Below, piece by piece: positions 22,237 to 33,764 of a DNA stretch of 64,000 nt. This DNA is from Linanthus parryae (Eukaryota > Streptophyta > Magnoliopsida > Ericales > Polemoniaceae). The stretch spans positions 155,011,345-155,075,344 of the forward strand of contig JALGPY010000002.1 of NCBI GenBank assembly GCA_023055425.1. The letters run 5' to 3'. The translations under genes were made by a program, and so were the position numbers. The notes beneath the pieces were generated by a model. That model was not told where the DNA came from. It saw only the letters and a list, made by a program, of their open reading frames with translations, and made no database searches. Numbering within the stretch: the first letter of the stretch is position 1; each line of letters begins with the position of its first letter.

Positions 22237-22248
22237 GGACATACCAAT

Positions 22249-22466
22249 GGGAGTTGGTCTAAGTGGTAAAACAACTTGGTTCCACTTAAGCAGGTATCGG
22301 GTTCGAGTCCTTGTGTATGCTTAAGCAGGTCTTGGGTTCGAGTCCGTGTGTATGCAGAAAATTCTCATTGGGAGACCCACCTGTCTATACAGGCATGCTA
22401 CAGAGGTCGGGCCGGATTAAGGGGCGAATCCCCAGAACCAGATGCGAACCAAAAAAAAAAAAAAAA
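22249..22466 (+). mobile_element. tRNA-derived SINE with duplicated B box
   Basis: It has an A-box-like TTGGTCTAAGTGG (22254-22266) and two identical B boxes GGGTTCGAGTCC (22299-22310 and 22334-22345) produced by a 35 bp tandem duplication, then a GC-rich body and a 16 bp A tail (22451-22466). Pol III internal promoters of this type drive plant SINEs. A second B box is unusual. Confidence 0.75.
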
Positions 22467-22540
22467 GACAATTATGTGAGTACATATTATGTGAAACCAA
22501 GCGAGTCCAAATCTCCTATTCCCTAATTGTTCTCCCTTTA

Positions 22541-22868
22541 GGGTACGTTTGGTTTTCTACTTTTTTATGATTAGCGGTATTGGGGATGGGACTAAATATA
22601 GTTCAGGTATTAGTTAATATTGTGTTTGGTTGTTATGGACTAATTTTAATACTGGTACTAAATTGTGAAAAGATAGTGTTTAATACTCCAAGTTAGTCCC
22701 CTCTCACATGAGGGTATTAGCTGGAGTGGACTATTTATATCTTAATACTGAGTTAATACTGTACGAAACCAAACACATTATTAACTATAGCTCATCTAAT
22801 CCAATCCAATCATATCTGAAAAATTTAGTCCAGTCCAATCCGGATAGTCCGGAAAACCAAACGTGTCA
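22541..22868. mobile_element. MITE nested in the left arm of the MULE-like element, 328 bp
   Basis: The ends GGGTACGTTTGGTTTTC and GAAAACCAAACGTGTCA are inverted except at the outermost bases. TTA occurs on both sides (22538-22540 and 22869-22871). The right arm of the host element (around 24070-24100, inverted) lacks this insert, so the site is confirmed by an empty paralogue. Confidence 0.7.
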
Positions 22869-23297
22869 TTAGTGTCCTCTTTCTCCTATTGGGTCACGTC
22901 ACTAAGTTGTAGTCAGTTAATAATTTCACAAATATTTCTTATCAATCAAGTCTATAATTATAAAAAAGATAATTCAATTTATAAGTACTAATTTCCCTCA
23001 AAAAAAATTATCAGTAGTAATTATCGTGATACAATTTAGATGTGTACATTTTCTAAATAAAAAAGTTACCTTGCAATTTTGAACTACTGCAAATTTCTTT
23101 AAATAAGAATCACTACATTCATTGCAAACATCATCTGGCAATAAATAAAACATAAAATTTTCAATTAAGATAAACAATGAACTGGACAAAACAGTTAATT
23201 GCAAACATCTGGAGATTTTGACTCGATTACATTTTCGAACATCATCTGGCAATGAACAAAGCTGGACAAAACAGTACGTTCATCTTATCATTTGGAG

Positions 23298-23324
23298 ATA
23301 TATATATATATATAAAAAAAAAAA

Positions 23325-23377
<53 letters not shown>

Positions 23378-23385
23378 AGAGAGAA
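23298..23385 (+). repeat. Compound microsatellite (TA)n-(A)n-(AG)n
   Basis: About 16 bp of TA, a roughly 19 bp A run and about 50 bp of AG in succession. Open frames across it encode only RE repeats and are not genes. Confidence 0.95.
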
Positions 23386-24195
23386 CATATTATTCACACA
23401 CAAAAATTGCAAACATCATTTGGATATAAACAAAACATGTCATTTTCAATTAAGATAAAAAGATGAACTAGACAAAACAGCTTTCTCCGTGGGCCTCAAA
23501 TAAGATAAATTATGAACGGGCTTCGCCCAAAATGAAATATTTCTGAGATATTCTCCCTATACATTGTCACCCACATTTAGAAGAATTTGCGAACTCCCAA
23601 CCATTACCCAACATAAAATGTATTCCATTTGGGAATCACGTCCCAGTGTCCTTGCTCAAACAATAGATGAATACAGATTTTTCAATAAAAAAATTATACA
23701 TTTTAGAGCAACAAAAATAATGAGAACCAAAAAATTGCCCTTGTTAGTTTAGATGTTCTTCATTCTAGAAGTTATTTTTTGGCTCTGTCATTTTTTTGAA
23801 AGAAATCGGTAATCGTTCAACATTACATGGTACTACTTGATTTAGTAAAGATATATATCTAAATTGTATCACAATTATTATTATTTTTTAGAGATTGTAT
23901 CATAATAATTACTACTGATAGATTGAGTTATCTTTTCTATAATTATAGAATTGATTGATAAGAAATATATTTATTTTTTTGAGAAAATATTTTTTTTATT
24001 TCTTATTGATTGATAAGAAATATTTATGAAATTATAAATTGACTACAACTTGGTGACATGGACCAATAGGAGAAAGGGGACACCAAAATGAACACAATAG
24101 GGAATAGAAGATTTGGACTCAAACAAGCGGGGCACTTTTGTATTTAAAATAGGGGCACAATTAAAAACTTTTTGCCACTCTAAGCTCCGCACATG

Positions 24196-24665
24196 TAGGG
24201 ATGGTAACGGATCGGGTTGGATTGGATTAGCCTAGATCCAAATTCAAACCACAAAGTTTCGGATCGAATCGAATTAAGGCCGAATTTTTGTCGGATTTGA
24301 TTCGAATTATTCATCGAATCATGACTAACAGTATTTTTAGTTCATATGACATAAGATTGCTATGATTTAGAATCAAAATTGGTTTAACACACTTTGCATC
24401 TACAATTTTATCGATTTAATCACAATAAAAGTATTTCTGTATATATCAAACTTATGACGTTATTTAAAATAAACATGGTAAAATTTATGCATGCAATTAT
24501 ATTAATACATGTATATTATTGAATACTTTAGGTATAATGGATTGGGTTTCACGGATCATAAAACATGTGATCGATATCAAATCCATATGTAAACAGATAT
24601 GCTCTGCTCCATTGGGGTCGGATCTTGTTGGATATCGATAAGATCGGATTCAATCGTCATCCCTA
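24196..24665. mobile_element. hAT-type MITE, 470 bp
   Basis: The ends TAGGGATGGTAACGG and CGTCATCCCTA are inverted, of the TAGGGATGG type common in plant hAT-derived repeats. No clean 8 bp TSD is seen (CGCACATG against CACCCATA). The interior is rich in GGAT/GAAT motifs. Confidence 0.55.
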
Positions 24666-26489
24666 CACCCATACACCCATGGTTGTACCCGGGTCGATAC
24701 AGTCTGAAACAGGTGCGGGTATGAGATGTGTGGCAGGTTTTTGGTGGAGTAGCAGTCTAGACGAGGCGTCAGCGGTGGAGCGGGATAGACTCTTCACTAG
24801 TGTCGGAGTAGAAGGAAGTTACACTGCCAGTCGAGCCGCCCTGAATGGGAAGCTATGAACACTCATTATGTCTGTTGGGACCAGGATACCGCTCTTTTTT
24901 GTTTATATTTCCCAGCATGCCCCTCTTTTAATATTAAAACTCTAATGGATTCTTTTGAAACTAGCCTTAAATGTATAGTGGGCTTAAGTAGTCTTTATGA
25001 GATAGTAAAAACTCTTCATGAACCTATTTTCTTATGGGCCTTCGTATTAAACAATAAAGAAAAAACGGAAGGGTTGTGCATTTTAAATACATTAAATACG
25101 GGATAAAAAATGTAAATACACGAAATGTAATTTTCACCCTCTCAAGTTTAGTGGAAAAAAAGACATTTAGCCCATCAGGTGTTAACAGTTACGACTGTGA
25201 GAGAAGCAAAACCATGCTAATATTATTACCCGTATGTATTTATATAAAATGTAATGTGAATAATATGTAGCATCTCCGCAGCGTTTCCATATTTTGAGTA
25301 CTTTGTAGTTGAACTATGTGGATACACACCGGATATGACACATGCACCGAGTAATGAAAGGATGCTAGTTCCTCCATACTATACCCTCTCGTCCACCATA
25401 CTATGCTCCATATGCTCTGTATGGTACTACAACTTGGTTACTTGTTTGTTTTGAGGTCTATTTGAGGCTAAGATCTAAGATTGTTCATGCATGTAATGTG
25501 GATCTTATACGAAGGCAAATTTTTTTTTTAAGGTTTGTTTGGCAACTATTTCACATCCGCGTCTCTAATGGTATGCCATTTATGTACAATAAATGTGCAG
25601 TATGTTGGACAGAGTTGAAGCTCTTGAGCTCAAGTGTGAGCTCAACTTAAGCTCTTGAGCTGAACTGTGAATGACCAAATTATCATGTTGAGACAACGAT
25701 CTTTCGGCTACAATTTTTGGTGGAGAAACATTGTTAATTAATAAACACACACGAGCGTGCCACTTTGAAGCGGGTCTGGGTTTTGGGTCGACCCAGATGT
25801 AATATGGTGTTCATTTTATATACAACATATGAGTTTTTTAATTTCTCCTGGAGAACTACCGTGCCCTAAGAGAGTGAGAAGAGGATACCTACGTGGATTG
25901 TGGCTTCAGCCACATTCTCCTTCTCCTCTATATATAGAACGGACTTCGTTCCCAAATCAATACACGCACACAAAACGTTGCTCACTCTCAATCCCGCTGC
26001 TCTCTCTCTCAATCAAAATGTTCTCATACGTTATTTCGTCCGAGCAATCAAGGGTCCGTGCTACACCAGTTGATTGAGCCAAGAGTAGTACTGAGAGGCG
26101 ATTGTTCCGTTCAAACAGATAGCACCGGGGAGCAAAAACGCTTCAAGGAAAGCGTTCGTCAACGTGATCCTCTTTCTCTTCAGTTCATTGATTTGGTGAC
26201 ATGTTCTTCTATTAATTTTTTTATTTTTATCTTATGCCATAGATTAATTTTCTACATAGTATGCTTTTAATCTTTTTCGTGAAGGCTTAGTAAAAAATGT
26301 AGGCGGGGGTGGTGGTTCTATGTTAGCTTTCACTACGCCATTATATATTTCGTACTCACATAACGTTTCCTCTTGTATGGACAAAAGTTGTACTTTTTGC
26401 TAGAAAAATGCAGCACAAAGAGTGTCTAGCGAAAGATCTGGAACTTTTTGGACATGCCACTATTCGCCCAACTACAAAAATCAATGCCT

Positions 26490-26491
<2 letters not shown>
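24666..26491. other. Unannotated sequence with a promoter-like patch
   Basis: No gene is recognised. At 25926-25938 a TATATATAG motif is followed by a CT-rich leader and an ATG at 26018, which could be a promoter or the U3/R part of an unidentified LTR. An inverted GAGCTC/AGCTC-rich stretch lies at 25617-25665. Confidence 0.3.

Positions 26492-26559
<68 letters not shown>
26492..26559 (+). repeat. (TA)n microsatellite, about 68 bp
   Basis: An uninterrupted TA run. Isoleucine-tyrosine open frames across it are spurious. Confidence 0.97.
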
Positions 26560-26562
<3 letters not shown>

Positions 26563-26597
26563 TTGCAATCTGGTCAATTGAGGAATAAGCAAATATG

Positions 26598-26645
26598 TGT
26601 TAGCTCAGTGGTAGAGCGTTTGAAGCCCCTGCATGAGATATTAAC
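26598..26645 (+). other. tRNA-like fragment (A-box half)
   Basis: TTAGCTCAGTGGTAGAGCG matches the D-arm/A-box part of tRNAs. No anticodon arm, B box or acceptor pairing follows, so it is a tRNA or SINE remnant, not a working tRNA gene. Confidence 0.4.
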
Positions 26646-26979
26646 ATCATTTCATTGCTCAGGTGAGAGTGTCATATTCGGCTTGTATTCGCCTAGTTGA
26701 TAAAATTCAGGATGTGGGGACTCATCTCAAAGGTACCCCTTATACGGACACGGGTGTTTAGATACTACATATATTATATATTATTCGCACTAGGTTTTTT
26801 ATATAAACATACATACATATATATGTGTGTGTGTATTAATATTAAGCTTAGTCTGCTTCTCTTCCATATGCAACTATTAACACTAGAGGGCCTAAATGTG
26901 TCTTTTTCTAAACATGTGAGGGTGAAAACTACATTTCATGTTTTACTTTTTTTAACCGATATTTCATGTATTTATTATT

Positions 26980-27399
26980 GAACTTTTGAAAGAAAATCCT
27001 CTCGCAGTTTCTCCTCGTTGACACTTAGTTACATGCAGTATTGGTTTTACCACTTATCGTCTCTACAGTTTGTAAAATTCCGACACTTGGGTCAAAATGG
27101 ACTAACACCGTTAACTTCCGTTAAATAATATGAATAAGAAAAGAAGAATAAAAAAAATGGAATGGAAAAATACGAAAAAGAAAAATGAAATTAGAGGAGA
27201 AATAAAACAGTGTCCATTTTTAAAGTATTATAATACTAAAATGCCACTCATTTATTTAACGGAAGTTAACGGTGTTCGTTCATTTTGACATAAGTGTCGT
27301 AAGTTTATAAAGTGCAGAGACGATAAGTGATAAAACCAATCCTGCATGTAGCTAAGTGTCAGTGAAGCGAACTGCGAGTTGGTTTTCTGTCAAAAGTTC
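26980..27399. mobile_element. Inverted-repeat (MULE-like MITE) element, about 420 bp
   Basis: The left arm GAACTTTTGAAAGAAAA and the right end TTTTCTGTCAAAAGTTC are inverted. Pairing continues about 150 bp on each side (CACTTATCGTCTCT near 27050 and AGAGACGATAAGTG near 27317; CCGTTAACTTCCGTTAAATAA against its complement). The 9 bp flanks TTTATTATT and ATTATTTTT are only partly alike. The AT-rich centre has no ORF. Confidence 0.65.
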
Positions 27400-27766
27400 A
27401 TTATTTTTAAGACATTTAAAATTCCCAAAATCATAGACCTATCTTGACTATTTAATACAAAGTATTATAAGAAAATAGGTCCATGAAGGAGTGTTTTTTT
27501 TTTTTAATTTCAGAAAGACTACTGAAGCCAACTATACATTTATGACAAGTTTGGTTTTTAGGATTGTTGACGCGAATTCTTAACGCGCTTAAACGCAAGT
27601 GCACGGTCAAGTTGTATTAGAAGTAATTTTAGACACCGAGTATCGAACCCAAGGGAATTTACGATTATTAGTTGACTAGAGATTAATTCTACGATATCCA
27701 TGTAACCGGTAAAAAGGTGTTTGATTTTATAAAGTCGTCGCCCACAAACAAGCGACTAAAATTAAA

Positions 27767-28791
27767 GGCTAAATTGTACCGGAGGTACCCAAAGTTTGTC
27801 AAAACGAGCAAGTAGGTACCCAAATTTCAAAATCGAGCACCGCAGGTCTCAAACTTTGGATTTTTGAGCAAGTAGGTACCCTTCCGTTAACTTTCCGTTA
27901 ACTTTGGACAGCAAATTATAAAAAGACTTTTATACCCCTTATTTTCACCTCATATTTTTTTGTTAAAATACAAGTTTTACTAAAAATTAAAAAAATTCAA
28001 AAAAAAATTATTTAATAATTAGATATATGTAAGATAATGCAATATATTTCATCAAAATTACATATTTTTACATCATTTCAAGATATGAAAACTGTTTTCA
28101 TTAACATATATCCGTCAATCTTAAAGTCTTTAGCTTTTTTTGACAAATTTAAAAAAAAAATCTCAAAATTTCATAATTTCACATGTATTTTTTAATAAAA
28201 CAATAACATACAAGTATCTTTGTGCATTTTAACAACTTACACAAGAGTTGATACCAGACATTCTTGAGAAGTTTTTTAGTGTAATGTTTTGTATTTTTCA
28301 TGCAAACGTAAAAGAGACTATTGTATAAAATATAAAAAAAATACTTTATGTTATTGTTTTTTCAAAAATACATGAAATTATGAAATTTGAGATTCTTTTT
28401 AATCACTATTAAAAAAGTTAAAGACTTTAAGATTGACGGATATGTGTTAATAAAAACATATTTCATATCTTGAAATGATGTAAAAATATGTAATTTTGAT
28501 AAAATATATTGCATTATCTTACATATATCAAATTATTAAATTAAAATTTTTTATTTTTTAACTTCTTTTAGATTTTTAGTAAAACTTGTATTTAAGAAAA
28601 ATGTTGGAGGTGAAAATAAGGGGTACAAAAGTCTTTTTATAATTTTCCGTCCAATTTTAACGGGAAGTTAACGGAAGGGTACCTACTTGCTCGAAAATCC
28701 AAAGTTTGAGACCTGTGGTGCTTGATTTTGAAATTTGGGTACCTACTTGCTCGTTTTGGCAAACTTTGAGTACCTCCGGTGCAATTTAGCC
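27767..28791. mobile_element. Foldback MULE-type element, 1025 bp, with perfect 9 bp TSD
   Basis: The ends GGCTAAATTGTACCGGAGGT and ACCTCCGGTGCAATTTAGCC are inverted, and the arms pair along about 430-450 bp each, leaving a loop of roughly 130 bp. The 9 bp TSD AAAATTAAA occurs exactly at 27758-27766 and 28792-28800, the length typical of Mutator-like elements. No ORF. The full-length transcript would be a long hairpin. Confidence 0.85.
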
Positions 28792-29517
28792 AAAATTAAA
28801 TGACTACTAATTAATTGTTTTTGTGGTATTTTCACTTTTAACGAAATTACTTGTGATGAAATACGATTAATAAAGAAGAACTAGACAATTGATGGTCCCT
28901 AGGGTTGTTAACGATTTCCGGATTATGCTTGTAACACTCTATGCACGTTCTAATTACACCGGGTAATACTCATCATGATCTTCTCTCAATCTCACATGAT
29001 TTTGTGCAACAAATAGCTTTCGGGTCCTCTCGGTCCCCCTCCGTCTACAATTACACTCTAGTTGATTTGCTAGGCTCGTTCACCGGGTCCCGTCGGCCCA
29101 CCGCTTTCACTAAGTTCTAACTAAACCAACCGAAACTACCCTCACACGGTTAATCAAGTTCCTTTCTCCTCTCGGTCTCAAGAAACTACAAGATTATCTA
29201 TACTATTCTTTAACACGTATCAACAAGTTTACTTTCGTGCAACCCTATCAACAAATAGTATTCCACGGGTGATCAAGCCAAGAACATTAATAATAAAGCA
29301 TAAGAATAGATAGGTTAACTAGAACACTCATAGCATTAAGTTAAAACATGCATCCAGTCTAAAATCCGGAAAATCATCCAGCTCTTCTCCAGCTCTCTAG
29401 ACTCCAAAGATACGTGACTGCCCCCAATAGATCATCCCCCTATGTTAGAATAAGGTTGGAGTCTTTAAACTTTCAAGAAATTTCATAAAAACCCCAAAAA
29501 ATCCGAACTGGTCACTC

Positions 29518-29683
29518 TGTTCGTGCGAACAGTCGACTGTTCGTGCGAACAGTCCTTTCTTCCTTGTTCGTGCGAACAGAAAATCTGTTCGTACTTTTCA
29601 GCAGTCAATTTTTCTTCATTTTTGGCCTTTGAAAATTCTTCTAAGTGTTCTTGTCCGTGCGAACAAAGGTGTTCGCACGAACA
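29518..29683. promoter_or_regulatory. LTR G dyad array (TGTTCG-NN-CGAACA type)
   Basis: Dyads start at 29518, 29538 and 29565 (all TGTTCGTGCGAACA), 29586 (half), 29652 (TGTCCGTGCGAACA) and 29670 (TGTTCGCACGAACA). The first two are 20 bp apart and joined by GTCGAC, so 29517-29552 is itself a larger dyad. The array lies near the middle of the LTR. Confidence 0.65.
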
Positions 29684-30032
29684 CTTCTTCAAACTTCAAT
29701 TCTTTGCTTCTTTTCCTCATTCTTCCTCAATCTTCTCCATTCCCGAGCATATCCTTGAGCTATCCTCTTGTTCTGAAGTTCGTTCCCGCTCCAAAATAAT
29801 CGCTCCAAGCTCCCAGTTCCTGAAATACACAACACGAACACATACCGGAAGATCACATGCGATAAACAATGCATAAATCATACGAAAAACGCCTGGATTA
29901 CGAAATAAAGCTCCATAACTCAAATATGCTCAAAACAACTCAGATTTGGTCGATTTCTCACACAAATGCACCGAAACGCTCGCAAAACGGTAGTGAATCG
30001 TAAATAATATAACTCCTAATTCGGAGTTATCA

Positions 30033-32064
30033 AACACCCCCACACTCACCTATTGCGCGTCCCGAGCAATCCAATCAAACTCCAATCAAAATCCGACCAC
30101 AATCCAACCAAAAACATTCTCCAAATAAACAACATCCGCACAAGTGATATGAGTCGAGAATTGCATACTTACTAGAAACACCGTTGCATACCAATCCTAA
30201 CTAGCCGACTCAATAACGACACACGACTCAACAATGCAACAAGATGATGCAAATGCAAAACTACGACTCGATCCTACACAAACACATATATACATAAAAC
30301 GAACTTTTTTATCTTTTAGGTTGAGACCGGGCAATCTCCATTGGCTTAAATTGAATGTCATGAAGTGATGAGAAATCTAGGAACAAAGCATGAGTTGAAA
30401 CTAAATTCGAAAACGAGAATCTCTCCTAGCTAGTATAGAAAGCCTAACTTTACTAAGTTCAAGAATACGCCACCTCTTCGCGTGTGCCACGAAATAAGAG
30501 ACTACGCTAGGCAAAGCCACATCCAAGGTCCGAGCTCCTAATCCGCTAACGGTTTTTAAATGATGCGGCTTAGGGACATAAGGATAATTTTGTCGTAATC
30601 AAGTCCTAAGCGTCACATTCTCACATCAAATCCCACATCTCACACACCCTCACCACGATGATAGGAACCGAAACCCGAAACTCACCACCTCCGGCCCTCA
30701 ATTCCCTCAAACCCAGGTACGCTAGCGATCTCTGTGGCCATCGTCGTCCGTCGTGCATGAAATGTGAACCGTCGTCGTCAAAGTTTCTCCACCACTCGTT
30801 CCAATTCAAATTCAAATCAACACTTTATTTCATCTCTCCTTTTTCTTTTTCTCTCTTTTCTTTTTTTTTTCCCTCAAAATACCAAAAAATCCAACATAAA
30901 TATCTGAGTGGTCTTCAATAATAATCAATTATGCTAGGAGAAGGAAGCACGTAAATCGAAGAATGAATATTACAAACAAGAATCATCTTCTCCTAACTCA
31001 ATCAAATCCATACCAAATCCAAGCCGCAAGAATCAATGAATCATATGTGTGGGAGTGGAGTCGTCGCAAGCTCACACTCAATGTCCGGAGTCAAAAGTCA
31101 CACCCCCACACTCGAATGTCACCATATACCCTCTCAAGTATTCCCGAAGATGAATGTCTCGTGCCTAATCCGACCGATCCTCATACACCAAAGTAATCAA
31201 AACCGGTACCTAGCACGATCCACCAATTACGTTCACCCAACCCAATTCCGTGCGGATTAGATGTCACTCTCTCACGGCTCTCCACAACTTTGTCCATGAT
31301 ATAACGGAATGGAACACCGCCACACCGAAGCGCGCAAGCCTACTCACTCACCCTCGCATCCTCGTAGATAAACAATGAAGCGCAAGCAAAATGTAGAACT
31401 TAACGAAATGTCATCAATCACTCCCTCATCAAACCCCCTCAACTACGACTCCCTCGTGACGCACTAAAACGGTGATTCTAAGCAATTTGTGATGAAGGCC
31501 AAGAATCGTCACCCTAGGGGCGAAGTCTAGCAAAGAATCTAAGGTTCAAATTGGGGCGTCTAATGGTCCTACAAGGTGAGTTCTAAAAGCAGTGAGTTCT
31601 CTAATACACGACCTCGCACAGCTGTTTCGTGTGCCACTACGAGGCGGGTTGGCGACTACCTAAGACGTACACATGGATGTTCGGCTTGTTTAGCTCACAC
31701 CTAGCTCAGATCTTGTAAGAAAATAGGCACACACTTTGGCTTCGAAAATCATGTAAGTGTTGAAAACAGGTAGGCATTCCCGTAAAGAAAGTCTCTCTAT
31801 ACCTACTAGGGGGGACTCACGTCGTCACTCTTGGTGGCAAATCTTTCTCTACGCCTAAAATCCTCACACTTCGCGATTTATCAAATTTTAGCCTCTTTTG
31901 ATTGCCCTTTTCTCAAAATTTTTTATTTTTAATTTTTTTGATTATTTCAATTTGTTATTTTTTTTTTAATTCCTACTCTACATGCAAAGCCGACACGAAC
32001 GAAACTACGCAAATGGCTCGATAGGGTAGGTAGACTCGAATAAGAAGACGTGCAAACAAATATA
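30033..32064 (-). other. Internal 3' non-coding tail of element G
   Basis: No ORF of note. Blocks match element C's tail in inverted order, interspersed with A/T-rich tracts (30840-30890 and 31910-31970). Such long non-coding tails after the last ORF are known for Athila-like elements. Confidence 0.6.
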
Positions 32065-32065
32065 T

Positions 32066-33490
32066 ACATGACTAATTTTGGTAGATATAATTCTTGAATT
32101 AATTTCCTTAGTTGTCTTTACAAATATAATTTAATTAATTATAATATTTGGCTATGGGGGACCCTATGTAACTAAAGGTATAGTGTTTATGCTATAATAA
32201 GTTTATATCTTTGTAAAATAGTGTTTATTAATTAAGTAAATTAGTTACGTTATATAAATAAAATCAAAATAAATATATTACCTATAAGTTGGTACATATA
32301 AGTATAGTTGTAGTTTTATTGTATTAACAAAGCTGGTGTCCTATTAGTCCTATTTTAAATAATAATTATGGTTTACCTTAGTAAATCTTGGGAAGATAAC
32401 TAGGGGTTGCATTTGCATTTACAAGTAGGAATTTGTGTACAATTTGATGATTAGAGTATTATTAACTTGTAAGCGACGAGTTCTCCGACGAGGGGTACGT
32501 TGAGTACTACGACTTTGTTGCTATAATTGCTTTTATTTGAGGTGAGTAAACATGCCAGGCCTAGCGCCCATTCCTTTCTTCGTGTCAAAAATATGTTTTA
32601 TGATTTATTTTCTCAAAATGAAATATTTGTGTTATATGTTTACTTGAGTATTTGGTTGAATTTACTAAAGTGATTCTATCACCACTGTCACATGAGAAAT
32701 TAATAAAACGCGGCGACGTAAAGTGGAATAGTTGTACCGGGGAAACTTTATTATTATATTTGGTCGATTTTGACTACGGTCTCATGACCCATATTCTATT
32801 TTACTCGGCCGCAACAGCCCCGATTCGCTCATTTTACTTACCTCTGTGGCCGCAAGAAGTCTTAGGGGGTTTCGACACTTATGGTCTTGGTAGTTTGTGA
32901 TAATTGGTTCTTCCCCGTGTCAACATGATAATAATGTAGATTTTTAAGACTTGGAATTATTGTTTAAATTTGGAAGTCCCGATTAGATAATGAAGAGAGT
33001 TCGGGAATATTTCCCCAAGTGAAATGCTAAAAGGAAAATTTGGTGAATTCTTGTTTCGCACTTATACTCATACTTTATCTCCTTTTCAAACTATTGTTGT
33101 GTTATTTAAAATCATGCCTCATAATCTGTTTACATGTCTGGGTGTTTATTTACTCAGTAGTTCCGCTGATTTTTGGAAACTGTGGTGTTCTCTTTTGTTT
33201 TCTGCACCAAAGGTTTAGATGGGAGCTTGGCTTAACTGGAGCGCGACTCATCACATTATTTTAGTATCTTCACTTTAAATAAATAGACCCGTTTAGTTTC
33301 ATTGAACTGTAGGATGATTTATGCCCATATTTGAGGCACATGAATTTGAATTATTAATAATTATTATTTTAAGACTTGATGGATGTTATGCTTGGATTCT
33401 CTATTTTAAATCTCCTTGTATCCGGGTTTCATCGCGGGAACAACGTGCCACCACCCGATTAACGACTTGGTCATTTTTTGGGATGTTACA
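32066..33490 (+). repeat. 5' LTR (partial) of chromovirus F
   Basis: It ends GGGATGTTACA immediately before a PBS-like sequence. The start of the 3' LTR (TGTAATCCTTCGG at 43913) has no counterpart here, so the 5' end of this LTR is missing. Boundary with element G is approximate. Confidence 0.5.
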
Positions 33491-33506
33491 GGTAGTATCG
33501 GAGCCC
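33491..33506 (+). other. PBS-like site of element F (initiator Met tRNA type, diverged)
   Basis: GGTAGTATCGGAGCCC right after the LTR resembles TGGTATCAGAGCC, the initiator-tRNA site of most plant LTR elements, with an inserted base and a substitution. Confidence 0.5.
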
Positions 33507-33764
33507 GACATTCCAAAAGTAAATTAAAATATGTACGGAAAATTAAAATGGACGTAGGAAAAAGTAACAAAAAATTTTGAGCAAGCCAGGGATTGTGGGA
33601 TTGTCTAGCACCATTTTGTGGTTTATTTGAGATTCATTGAAGATTTCTATGTGATATGCCTTGTGCCCCAATGTGTGAATAGTATTGATGGGTTATTAAT
33701 TGCTTTAAGATAACGAGAGTACGCGTGGTATGGGACAATTCTGAGACTTTCTTTATTTTTTCAG

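Larger units (their letters stand above)
22503..24120. mobile_element. MULE-like long-TIR element, 1618 bp
   Basis: The left arm starts GAGTCCAAATCTCCTATTCC; the right end read inverted is GAGTCCAAATCTTCTATTCC. Homology of the arms continues for several hundred bp (CACAAATATTTCTTATCAAT on the left, matched inverted near 24010-24030). Flanks AAACCAAGC and AAACAAGC form a slightly damaged 8-9 bp TSD. The left arm carries a later MITE (22541-22868). The middle holds microsatellite and degenerate tandem repeats. No transposase is seen. Confidence 0.65.
27565..30032 (-). repeat. 3' LTR of element G (2468 bp with insert; about 1434 bp without)
   Basis: On the minus strand it starts TGATAACTCC at 30032 next to a GTGTGGGGGTGTT polypurine stretch and ends GCGTCAACA at 27565. 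Subtracting the MULE and one TSD copy leaves a length close to LTR C (1427 bp). Its terminal hairpin has arms ATAACTCC/GGAGTTAT. Confidence 0.75.
27565..32065 (-). mobile_element. Element G: 3' part of a minus-strand Athila-like retrotransposon
   Basis: It comprises the 3' LTR (27565-30032) and about 2 kb of internal 3' non-coding tail (30033-32065). The tail is homologous, inverted, to 55550-57718 of element C (for example the GGTAGTCGCCA region and the CTCGCACAGCTGT region). Coding sequence is lost at a break near 32065, where chromovirus F begins. A 1025 bp foldback MULE sits in the LTR. Confidence 0.75.

Noticed and set aside
26356..26592. 78 aa frame across the TA microsatellite
   Set aside because: It mostly encodes IY repeats from simple sequence.
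26598..26645. Functional tRNA gene
   Set aside because: Only the A-box half is present, with no T-arm or closing acceptor stem.
32066..33490. Intact 5' LTR of element F
   Set aside because: The start sequence of the 3' LTR (TGTAATCCTTCGG) has no match here, so the 5' LTR is incomplete.
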